A stretch of DNA of 11,998 nt from JAAUUJ01 sp964392245 (GTDB lineage Bacteria; Cyanobacteriota; Cyanobacteriia; Thermostichales; Thermostichaceae). The notes under the pieces were generated by a model. The model was not told where the DNA came from. It did not search any database and saw only the letters and a program-made list of their open reading frames with translations. Each line of letters starts with the position of its first letter. Position 1 is the stretch's first letter. The translations under genes and the position numbers were made by a program. Positions 6,019 to 11,998 of the stretch are shown here, in pieces. The DNA lies in assembly GCA_964392245.1 (NCBI GenBank), contig CAYMOX010000087.1, forward strand, positions 1 through 11,998. Direction: 5' to 3'.

Positions 6019-6675
6019 TTAACCTTGCTCCACTTCAGTTTCAGCAGCTTCTTCTGTTTCAGAGGCCACTTCTTCTGGGGTTTCTGACATTTCTTCACTC
6101 ATATCTTCGGTAGCAGCCTGGGCTTCCTCAGCAGTTTCGGCAGCCGTCGCTTGAGCCTCTTCCATGCCTTCTTCGGCAGCAGCCTGAACCTCATCCATGG
6201 TCTCCTCGGCAGCCACCTGAGCTTCGTCAGCGGTTTCCTCGACAGCAGCCTGGGCTTCTTCCATGGTTTCTTCGGCAGTCACCTGAGCTTCGTCAGCGGT
6301 TTCCTCGGCAGCAGCCTGGGCTTCTTCCATCCCCTCTTCTACCGCAGCCTGAGTCTCCTCGATGTTCTCGTCTGCCGTCGCTTGAGCCTCTTCCATCACG
6401 GCATCGGCAGTGGTCTGAACATCCTCAGATTCCTGCTGGGCAGAGGTTACGGCTTCCTCAACTGCCTGAGAGGCGGCTTCAAGCTGCGCTTCCAGGGATT
6501 CTATGACCTCTCCCTTCTTGTCAGAAAAATCTTGTGTCAATTCCTCAAACTTCTGCTGCAACGTCTCGAACAGGTTAGCTGCAGAAGCAGGAGCGGTCAG
6601 GTTAGCAAACCCACCGATCAGCAGAGAGAAAGACAGGCACAGGCTCATTAGCACCCGAAAGAAGAACGTTTTCAT
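6019..6675 (-). CDS. Exported acidic protein of 11-residue (hendecad) repeats, LEA/apolipoprotein-like helix
   Basis: This 218-residue protein has a Sec signal peptide (MKTFFFR, hydrophobic to about 26, cleavage likely after APASA at 32). After a short helical lead-in (33-72) come eleven consecutive units of exactly 11 residues (73-193). Their consensus is (E/D)EAQAxAEE(T/G)(A/M), for example EEAQAAAEETA and DEAQVAAEETM. Residues 55-218 contain 56 Asp/Glu and no Lys or Arg. The periodicity matches long amphipathic helices or right-handed coiled coils, as in group 3 LEA proteins, but those carry balanced charges and this one does not. The ATG at 6675 is chosen because AGGAG lies nine bases upstream and the signal peptide begins there. 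It is probably a periplasmic or extracellular protein. Stress protection, cation binding or a structural stalk are guesses. Confidence 0.85.
   Translation of the reverse strand: MKTFFFRVLMSLCLSFSLLIGGFANLTAPASAANLFETLQQKFEELTQDFSDKKGEVIESLEAQLEAASQAVEEAVTSAQQESEDVQTTADAVMEEAQATADENIEETQAAVEEGMEEAQAAAEETADEAQVTAEETMEEAQAAVEETADEAQVAAEETMDEVQAAAEEGMEEAQATAAETAEEAQAATEDMSEEMSETPEEVASETEEAAETEVEQG
6097..6459 (-). repeat. Tandem 33/66-bp coding repeat inside the acidic protein gene
   Basis: Eleven 33-bp units encode the hendecads. The best-conserved pair is two copies of a 33-base block at 6208-6240 and 6274-6306 that differ at one base, 66 bp apart, showing recent duplication by whole two-unit steps. 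The array could change length by slippage or recombination without breaking the frame. Confidence 0.85.
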
Positions 6676-6790
6676 GTTGTGAACTCCTGAAACTTGTCTG
6701 GATTGAGATTCCTTAGAGCCTTGCATGATCCCTCATTTAGATAATGTGGAAGCAAAGCCATTCCTTAGCAGAACACAAGTCTTTACAATC

Positions 6791-6814
6791 TGTCAACGCG
6801 TGACGAAATGTAAC
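6791..6814 (-). promoter_or_regulatory. Candidate -35 box with an HLR1-like half site upstream
   Basis: A perfect TTGACA lies at 6791-6796 on the minus strand, 115 bp upstream of the acidic-repeat gene start. The best -10 at 17-18 bases spacing (TTCTGC or TCTGCT) is poor, so activation may be needed. Directly upstream on the same strand are GTTACATT (6807-6814), two bases, then GTCACGCG. The first octamer matches the repeat of the cyanobacterial high-light element HLR1 bound by RpaB, and the second matches only four of eight positions. The rest of the 438-bp gap up to 7113 holds a small hairpin (TCTCAAgttTTGAGA near 6991-7005) and no gene that I can see. Confidence 0.25.
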
Positions 6815-7027
6815 AAAAGCTTAGAACTCATAAATCTGGTGTCTCCACAGATGCAGAGTGATCTTTTTGTGCTTTCTCAAAAATTTTGTCGGCTAATTTA
6901 GTTAGATATGACCTGATCGCTTTACTGTCTCCTTGTGATCAGTACCAGATGACCCTGGGGATCGAAACTAGATATGCAAGGTCCAGTTTCTCAAGTTTTG
7001 AGATGCATGAAGAGATGGTGTAGAGGG

Positions 7028-7057
7028 CAAAAAAATAAAGAGCACCTCTCAAGAGAT
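7028..7057 (-). terminator. Weak terminator-like hairpin after the beta-helix gene
   Basis: Downstream of the beta-helix gene, the minus strand has a 5-bp stem, ATCTC/GAGGT with loop TTGA and one T-G pair (7044-7057). It is followed by GCTCTTTATTTTTTT, a good T-run that starts a few bases after the stem. The stem is short, so the call is tentative. Confidence 0.3.
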
Positions 7058-7113
7058 CTTCACCCTGCGGTTAAATTTAGATCCAGAGTGTTAAGGATAG
7101 ATCCTGATCTCGG

Positions 7114-8265
7114 TTAAAAGCCACCTCCCAGGTTGGTTACCTCAACATTTTCCGCTTTGATCGCCTCGTTGGTATTATCAACAATCTCTCCTCCCAACCG
7201 GAAAAATCTTCCCTGACCTGCTGCAGCTTGACTGAGGTTAAATCCGGAAATTACATTTTCAGATGCATTGGTAGCAAGAGAGTTCGCATTGAGATTTCCA
7301 GGTCCTTCCTCAATCAAGAGGTAGCCATTTCTGCGGTTGCGATTGGATTCAGACCCACTAATTTGAAAGATCAAATTCCCTTCTTTTTCTTCAGCCAGGC
7401 TCATTCCCTCTGTGGCATTGGCGGAGGTTGATACATTTCTACCGTTGACAACTAGATTCCCAATATCCCCTTCTTTGAAGGTCATACCACTGATGCTGTT
7501 ATTTTCGGCCACCACATTGGTTAATCTGATATTAACTGACTCCAGATCATTCTCTTCGAGCAACAAGCCATCTCGACTATTTCTATTCAGGGTTGTGTTG
7601 GAAAGGGTTAAGCTAAGATTTCCGTCCCCGTCCTCTTGAATGAGTATTCCCTCCCCAGCGTTCTCAGAAAAATCAGAGTTGGCAACAGATACTGTAAGAG
7701 GACAGTCCGCCGTATCTTCCAGCAAAAACCCGGCTCCAGAGTTATCGACCAAATTGATGCCACTCAGCTGGATCGCCACTCGAAACCCCTCACATTCAGG
7801 ATTTTCAACCTTGACTCCTTCTCCAGCGGCAGCGACGACCGTAAAGTCCTCCAGGGTAAGGTTGGCTCCACTGGAGATCGTTAGCGCGGTTCCCCCTGCC
7901 CTTGAGGCATCCAGAATTACCCCATTTCCAGCCAAGGTGAGATTAGCAGTTCCGGAGTAAACCAGCGGAGACTGTAATTCAATTCGATTGATGCGGTTGG
8001 GGATCGTGATTGTGGTGGTTCTCGCAGCAGAGCTGGCTTGTTCAAGGGCCGCCCTCAAGCTGCCATCTCCAGAGTCGTTGCCATTGCTGACTGTAATTGA
8101 ATTTCCGAACAAAAGCCCTGTTGCTGGATCAGTTTCCTCATTGTTAATCAACTGAGTTAAATCCTCAGATCTGGGAACCTCACTCACCAGCGGGCTTTGA
8201 CTGGCACATCCTAGAGAAAGCAAAGCAGCAACGAGTAGACTGCTACCCATATTGGTCTTGATCAT
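7114..8265 (-). CDS. Exported right-handed beta-helix protein with exact 27-residue turns
   Basis: This 383-residue exported protein opens with a signal sequence (MIKTNMGSSLLVAALLSLGC) that may be a lipoprotein signal with Cys20 as lipidation site. The SLGC lipobox is not canonical, however. The motif NGNDSGDGSLRAALEQA (61-77) is typical at the start of bacterial beta-helix proteins of the pectate-lyase/adhesin type. From Gly179 to the end, turns of exactly 27 residues follow, with Gly at column 1 (179, 206, 233, 260, 287, 314, 341), Asn at column 24 in each turn, and hydrophobic residues at columns 2, 4, 12 and 14. The turn before (150-178) has two extra residues. I chose the ATG at 8265 because GAGGAG lies eight bases upstream. 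The in-frame GTG at 8274 overlaps that site. No catalytic residues are obvious, so binding or adhesion is likelier than lysis. Confidence 0.87.
   Translation of the reverse strand: MIKTNMGSSLLVAALLSLGCASQSPLVSEVPRSEDLTQLINNEETDPATGLLFGNSITVSNGNDSGDGSLRAALEQASSAARTTTITIPNRINRIELQSPLVYSGTANLTLAGNGVILDASRAGGTALTISSGANLTLEDFTVVAAAGEGVKVENPECEGFRVAIQLSGINLVDNSGAGFLLEDTADCPLTVSVANSDFSENAGEGILIQEDGDGNLSLTLSNTTLNRNSRDGLLLEENDLESVNIRLTNVVAENNSISGMTFKEGDIGNLVVNGRNVSTSANATEGMSLAEEKEGNLIFQISGSESNRNRRNGYLLIEEGPGNLNANSLATNASENVISGFNLSQAAAGQGRFFRLGGEIVDNTNEAIKAENVEVTNLGGGF
7132..7818 (-). repeat. 81-bp-period coding repeat (27-residue beta-helix turns)
   Basis: Residues 150-377 of the beta-helix protein form eight stacked turns plus a last partial one. 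The second to eighth turns repeat at exactly 81 bp. The DNA copies have diverged strongly, and the period is visible only at protein level through the invariant Gly and Asn columns. Confidence 0.8.
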
Positions 8266-8376
8266 GATTTTCACTCCTCATATGTTTTGCTCAATACACT
8301 CATTCAGGCGAACCCAGATGAGAGAAGAGCACGACCCCACCATTGACTGCCCCCAGAGTACCGTAGAACTTCTCAA

Positions 8377-10341
8377 TTACGCCTGAGTATCGGGGCTGAA
8401 TGTCGGTAGCCAGATCTGGAATGAAACCACCCCTCCCTGAGACTTAACTTGAATCTCTCCTTCTAAAATCTCAATTAGCTGTTTGACAAGATACAGCCCC
8501 AATCCTGTGCCTCCCTGTCCCCAGCGATCGGCCTGCATAACACGATAAAAACGATCAAAAATGAATGGCAGATCCTGTGACGGAATGTTGCCTGTATTCT
8601 CTAAAGCAAACAAAATTCCAGGCTGCATTTTAGGATTGAAACCCGAAGAGATGTTTAAGTTGATAGTCCCTGTAGAGGCTGTATATTTGCAAGCATTATT
8701 AAGAAGTTCAGACATGACTCGGTCCAGACAGTAACGGTCTCCCAAAAAAGTGAATAGATCCTCCGCCAGGTTGACCTGAAATCCTAACTGTTGTTGTTGT
8801 GCCCTCAATTGAAAGCCTGGTAGTAACTCCTTTAACCAGGTGTCCAGATGGATCAGACCGAGATCGAGTTTATACTCTCCTGCGCAGATCTTTTGAATCG
8901 TCAGAATGTCGGTAATCAGATGAATCTGTCGATGGCATTCCCGCTCCATCAGATCCAGATAATGCAGTTGCCTGGGCGTCATGGGTTGCGTCTGTGCTGA
9001 GCATTTGAGCATTTCTAGAGCCATGCGGATATTGGTCAGGGGAGAGCGTAATTCATGGGATACCGTACTCAGAAAATCATCCTTGAGGCAGTTCAGGCGT
9101 TGGGTTTCTGAGATATCCCGTTGGATCCCTAAATAATGGGTGAGTTGACCCGAGGGGGCAAAGACGGGAGAGAGAGTCAGCTCATTCCAGAACAACGTGC
9201 CATCTTTACGGTAGTTGCGCAGATGGACGCGGCACTCCTGCTGGTGTTTCAGCGCTGACCTGATGGCGTCAATGGCAGTCTGGTCCCGATCCTGTCCCTG
9301 CAGGAATCGCAGGTTTTTCCCGAGAATCTCGGATGCATCGTACCCTGTCAGGCGCTCAAATGCCGGATTGACATAAATTATGGGGTAGTCGGAAGCTCGA
9401 GCGTCCGCGATCACCATCCCACTGCCGCTGGCCCAAACGGCCTGTTCCAGGATATGCAGTTGTTCTTCTGCCTTTTTCTTCTCGGTAATGTCGGCAAAGA
9501 TCCCTGCCACCCCTGTGATCTCTCCTGAAGCATTACGCAGGGGAAACTTAATGGAAAGGCAATGACGGGTTTCTCCATTGGCAATCTGAGTGGTTTCTTC
9601 AAACTGCATGGCTTGGCCCGAATCCAGGACCTGCTGATCATTAGCCTGTAAAGCTTTTGCCACCTCCGGTGAGAAAAAATCATCCTCTGTTTTTCCGATC
9701 AGTTGGGGGCTTGGGGTCTGCGAGGTGAGTTCCTTATGGCGATTCACCCACACATAGCGATGGTGTCGATCCTTAATCACGATTCCCATGGGGGCATTGT
9801 CCAGAATGGTCTGCAGCAGATGGTTGCGGGATCGCAATTGCTCCTGTTCCAGTTGTCGGACCTCTAGCTGGAGTTTAAGGCGGTGTTGTTCCAGGGCAAT
9901 AAAGCTCAGATCACGGGCGCAGGATCGAACCCATTCATAGCTGGGATCGGAGAGTGAAGTCCCACAGGTATAAAAACCGAGCAGACCCATCAAGTTCTGA
10001 TCCTGAGAAAACAGGGGCAGCCATTCACCGCTGATCACGGTAGCGTTCAGTCTCAGGCTGGCCATGGGAATTGACGTGGAGGTCATTGGTTCTACCCTCA
10101 GGCACTGGGACCATCCCTGATGATTCAGTTGCTGCAGGAGACCAGGGTTTAGATCAGGGATTCGTGAGGGTGTTAATGCCAGGGCTTGGTCTTCACAAAC
10201 ACTGATCGCTCCTACAATCCTGGGGATTTGAGTTTCCACCCACTGCAACACCTGCCTCAGGATCGATTCCAGAGGGACCCCGGAGGCGATCAAACCTGGA
10301 ATCCAAGAGGGATACGTCAGTGGCACTGGCGTTGGAGACAT
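8377..10341 (-). CDS. Soluble histidine kinase: GAF-like, PAS, Cys-less LOV-type PAS, HisKA, HATPase
   Basis: This 654-residue sensor kinase has no membrane segment. An N-terminal GAF-like region (about 15-160) leads through a coiled linker (153-175) to a PAS domain (176-287, ending FADITEKKKAEEQ). A second PAS (298-412) has the LOV signature: GKNLRFLQGQDRDQ (341-354), NYRKDGTLFWNE (376-387) and GIQRDISE (405-412). The flavin-contact Asn, Arg and Gln residues are kept, but the cysteine that forms the photoadduct is Leu344. The kinase core has the H-box STVSHELRSPL (His429), N-box ELLNNACKYT (Asn549), ENTGNIP in place of the usual DxGxG box, IFDRFYR (594-600) and GGTGLGLYLVK (610-620). No response regulator is adjacent, so it is an orphan kinase. 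The start has no clear Shine-Dalgarno site, as is common in cyanobacteria. Confidence 0.93.
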   Translation of the reverse strand: MSPTPVPLTYPSWIPGLIASGVPLESILRQVLQWVETQIPRIVGAISVCEDQALALTPSRIPDLNPGLLQQLNHQGWSQCLRVEPMTSTSIPMASLRLNATVISGEWLPLFSQDQNLMGLLGFYTCGTSLSDPSYEWVRSCARDLSFIALEQHRLKLQLEVRQLEQEQLRSRNHLLQTILDNAPMGIVIKDRHHRYVWVNRHKELTSQTPSPQLIGKTEDDFFSPEVAKALQANDQQVLDSGQAMQFEETTQIANGETRHCLSIKFPLRNASGEITGVAGIFADITEKKKAEEQLHILEQAVWASGSGMVIADARASDYPIIYVNPAFERLTGYDASEILGKNLRFLQGQDRDQTAIDAIRSALKHQQECRVHLRNYRKDGTLFWNELTLSPVFAPSGQLTHYLGIQRDISETQRLNCLKDDFLSTVSHELRSPLTNIRMALEMLKCSAQTQPMTPRQLHYLDLMERECHRQIHLITDILTIQKICAGEYKLDLGLIHLDTWLKELLPGFQLRAQQQQLGFQVNLAEDLFTFLGDRYCLDRVMSELLNNACKYTASTGTINLNISSGFNPKMQPGILFALENTGNIPSQDLPFIFDRFYRVMQADRWGQGGTGLGLYLVKQLIEILEGEIQVKSQGGVVSFQIWLPTFSPDTQA

Positions 10342-10429
10342 GAAAACAGGAAGCAGTTTACTCTTAGCCCTCTTTCGTCATTTTCAGGAGGATAGGAACG
10401 ATGTAGTACGCTAGACTCCTCAACTGGCC

Positions 10430-11031
10430 ATGACTCTACCTCGTCCGGTGCTTCCTACCCTCCAAGTCATTGATGATTACTCCGGAGCCTACCGTTACTC
10501 TTTCCAGAAGTCAAGAGCTTCGAGTTCTTAAAACTGATCCTCCTGGGTTGACTTTCACCCATTAAGCGGAACACTTAACCTGCAATTCCTCAACACGTTG
10601 GGGTGGAAAACTATCGGTCTTTCCATCATTTTCTCACCCAGTCACCCTGGTCACTCCCCACTTTACAAGAACAGCGCCTCCACCTGACATGCATACACGG
10701 AGAGCAAAGATGAACTGGGATGGTCTGATTATCGATTAACGCATTATAAGGATATTAAGAAGTGGCGGGAGCGAGTATATCACGCACTATTACTAATCAG
10801 TATAGCCTGTGATGAAAACCGGAAAGACAAGCAAAGACTTAATGAGAAAGAGCTCAAGTAAAATCCGAGATGGGAAACGGTCAAAAGCCGGAAGAGCCAA
10901 CTGAATAACTTACATTTACTGATTGATTCATGGACTTATCTAAGCAGTCTAACTCATTGGTAAAAGTATACAGCATCCCTGAAATATCGATAGGGTTATC
11001 CCAATTGATCCAGAGGCTCAATCTATATTGA
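10430..11031 (+). pseudogene. Degenerate IS701-like transposase, catalytic core deleted
   Basis: Plus-strand fragments match the ends of IS701-family (IS4-superfamily) transposases as I remember them. The N-terminal part runs MTLPRPVLPTLQVIDDYSGA from ATG 10430. One lost base near 10498 shifts it into LFPEVKSFEFLKLILLG, and stops then interrupt LSPIKRNT and PAIPQHVGV before YRSFHHFLTQSPW. At about 10690 the frame jumps to C-terminal sequence, ESKDELGWSDYRLTHYKDI, a stop at 10859-10861, then SQLNNLHLLIDS. Another frameshift at 10960 leads into VKVYSIPEISIGLSQLIQRL, ending at the TGA at 11029-11031. The central part with the catalytic acidic residues, probably more than 200 residues, is absent. 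Several frameshifts and stops show an old, dead copy. No clear terminal repeats remain. Confidence 0.72.
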
Positions 11032-11093
11032 GGGCCAACGATATCGATTACAAATCTAGTCCCTCCTGTCTAGAGTGACAAAAAAGGGATACT

Positions 11094-11774
11094 TTAGCTC
11101 TTACCACCTGTTCCTAATTGACCAAAAACATTAATCTCAAACTGGAAATTGATGTTGACCATATTGCCTGTGAACTCAGCGGGCAAAGGATTAAAGGGGG
11201 CTGCATTTTGAATAGCGGCAATGGCTGCGTTGTCCGTGGGTGCATGCCCCGACGATTTGCTAAGTCTTACGTCCAATAGTTCTCCATCACGACCAACATC
11301 AAAAGCAAGGATAACCAAATGACTTTCCCCAACTTCTGCTGCAGTCCAATTTGCCTCCACTTTTTGCTTTAGTTTTGCTAACCAAGGCCCCCAATCCACA
11401 TGTCTGGAGGGCTCCTCTCTCAATTCCTGCTCCCTGATCTCCGTTTGCAGGGCGTTCTTTTCCTGTTCACTCTGATTTCGCAGCAGAGCCAGGAGTCGAT
11501 CCCGATAGTCCATCAGAGTTGCCCTGTGACTGGGTTCAGCCTCTATCATGCGGTTGATGAGTACAATCGCTTCAGCCCAGTTTTCCTCCTGAACTAAAAG
11601 TTCTAGTTCGTCCTTGAGATCTTCATCAGCAGATCCCGATTGCGCTAGCAAATTTCCACCCAGATCCTTCAGTCCATGAGGTTGGGCGGAGACAGCCTGG
11701 TTCCCTGTACTCATGAAGACAAATGAACTCATAACGCTGAGCACAGAGCTGCTCCTAGCTAGATTGAAGAGCAT
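11094..11774 (-). CDS. Exported protein with TonB C-terminal domain
   Basis: This 226-residue protein has an N-terminal signal peptide (MLFNLARSSS..., hydrophobic to about 22, cleavage likely after QAVSA at 30). A helical, TPR-like segment follows (52-100, with ENWAEAIVLINRMIEAEPSH), then a charged coiled stretch (101-122) and a TonB C-terminal domain (about 128-218). The domain begins WGPWLAKLKQKVEANW and has DVGRDGELLDVRLSKSSG and the closing strand NINFQFEINVFG. Unlike classical TonB it lacks the long Pro-rich spacer, and its signal looks cleavable rather than an anchor. It may therefore work in the periplasm or with another partner rather than in energy transfer to an outer-membrane receptor. 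The ATG at 11774 is chosen for its GGAGGGGAGAA leader and signal peptide. No ExbB, ExbD or receptor gene is nearby. Confidence 0.85.
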   Translation of the reverse strand: MLFNLARSSSVLSVMSSFVFMSTGNQAVSAQPHGLKDLGGNLLAQSGSADEDLKDELELLVQEENWAEAIVLINRMIEAEPSHRATLMDYRDRLLALLRNQSEQEKNALQTEIREQELREEPSRHVDWGPWLAKLKQKVEANWTAAEVGESHLVILAFDVGRDGELLDVRLSKSSGHAPTDNAAIAAIQNAAPFNPLPAEFTGNMVNINFQFEINVFGQLGTGGKS

Positions 11775-11808
11775 TTCTCCCCTCCCCGTCGTTGCTGAAG
11801 ATGCCAAA

Positions 11809-11814
11809 ATTATA
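11809..11814 (-). promoter_or_regulatory. Candidate -10 box of the TonB-domain gene
   Basis: A perfect TATAAT on the minus strand lies 34 bp upstream of the chosen start codon, which would give a leader of roughly 25-30 bases. No good -35 box is found at 16-18 bases upstream (CACCAG or similar). The remaining 184 bases to the window end show no gene that I can support. Confidence 0.45.
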
Positions 11815-11998
11815 CTGTTAAAGCTTACAAGCTGGTGTCCTTGCACTTACGGAAACTCTTTGCAATTTCGTTACATGATTGAGACAAAAAAAGATCCGCA
11901 ACTGAAATCAGACTCAAGAGAAGTTTTCCCAGTGATGAATCTTTAATGAAACTGATGTATTTAGCATTGAGGGTGATCTCCCAGAAATGGACGATGCC

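Noticed and set aside
6151..6651. Plus-strand frame of 166 codons with repeats rich in Phe, Ser, Leu and Gly
   Set aside because: Its repeats are the complement of the 33-bp units that encode the acidic hendecads. The minus-strand gene has a signal peptide and ribosome site and explains the DNA.
6913..6942. CTGATC...GATCAG inverted repeat in the gap upstream of the acidic-repeat gene
   Set aside because: GATC is so frequent in this DNA that paired GATC-containing arms are expected. The 18-base loop and 6-bp arms do not suggest an operator or RNA element.
10411..11073. CTAGAC at 10411-10416 and its complement GTCTAG at 11068-11073 as terminal repeats of the IS701 remnant
   Set aside because: They flank the pseudogene at fitting distances, but only six bases match and the next bases diverge, which is expected by chance in such AT-rich flanks.
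11825..11998. Minus-strand frame open from the window edge to a stop at 11825-11827 (57 codons)
   Set aside because: It could be the end of an upstream gene, but the product is unrecognised, Ser/Leu/Lys-rich and without a motif. The length is within chance for an edge frame.
1..11998. CRISPR arrays, tRNA or rRNA genes
   Set aside because: No regularly spaced non-coding repeats, and no tRNA or rRNA signature sequences were seen on either strand. The only tandem repeats are within coding regions.

Overview
The window looks like cyanobacterial chromosome. The protein families fit this: a PAS/LOV histidine kinase, a cyanobacterial-type TonB-domain protein, an IS701-like transposase remnant, and an SDR, aquaporin and GMC oxidoreductase cluster. 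All intact genes lie on the minus strand. GATC tetramers are very abundant (about 130 by hand count, against about 47 expected by chance), yet the usual cyanobacterial palindrome GCGATCGC is absent. The species cannot be named from this sequence alone.

Right part (about 10.4-12 kb): a secreted protein with a TonB C-terminal domain (11094-11774) has a good -10 box upstream. Next to it, on the plus strand, is the wreck of an IS701-like transposase (10430-11031). Its two termini are recognisable, but the catalytic core is deleted and the frame is broken. The remaining DNA between the kinase and the TonB-domain gene shows nothing convincing.

Middle part (about 5.6-10.4 kb): an orphan soluble histidine kinase (8377-10341) has a GAF-like region, a PAS domain and a LOV-type domain whose photoactive cysteine is replaced by leucine. 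Downstream is an exported beta-helix protein built from turns of exactly 27 residues (7114-8265). Next is an exported, extremely acidic coiled protein made of eleven 11-residue units (6019-6675), followed by a terminator-like double hairpin. Between it and the next operon is a small, broken, coding-like stretch on the plus strand.

Left part (1-5.6 kb): six co-directional genes with gaps of 8-67 bp form a probable operon. In order of transcription they encode an SDR dehydrogenase of the glucose 1-dehydrogenase type, an aquaglyceroporin-like channel with a Cys-rich tail, a GMC flavo-oxidoreductase, an unrecognised 272-residue protein, an exported tandem VOC-domain protein, and the N-terminal 78 codons of a GH63-like glucosidase. 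That last gene is cut off by what looks like the end of an insertion sequence at positions 1-55. The set suggests oxidation and transport of sugars or polyols, but the substrate is not shown by the sequence. The strongest leads are the Cys-less LOV kinase, the perfectly periodic beta-helix, the unusual aquaporin, the half-degenerate VOC protein and the GATC excess.
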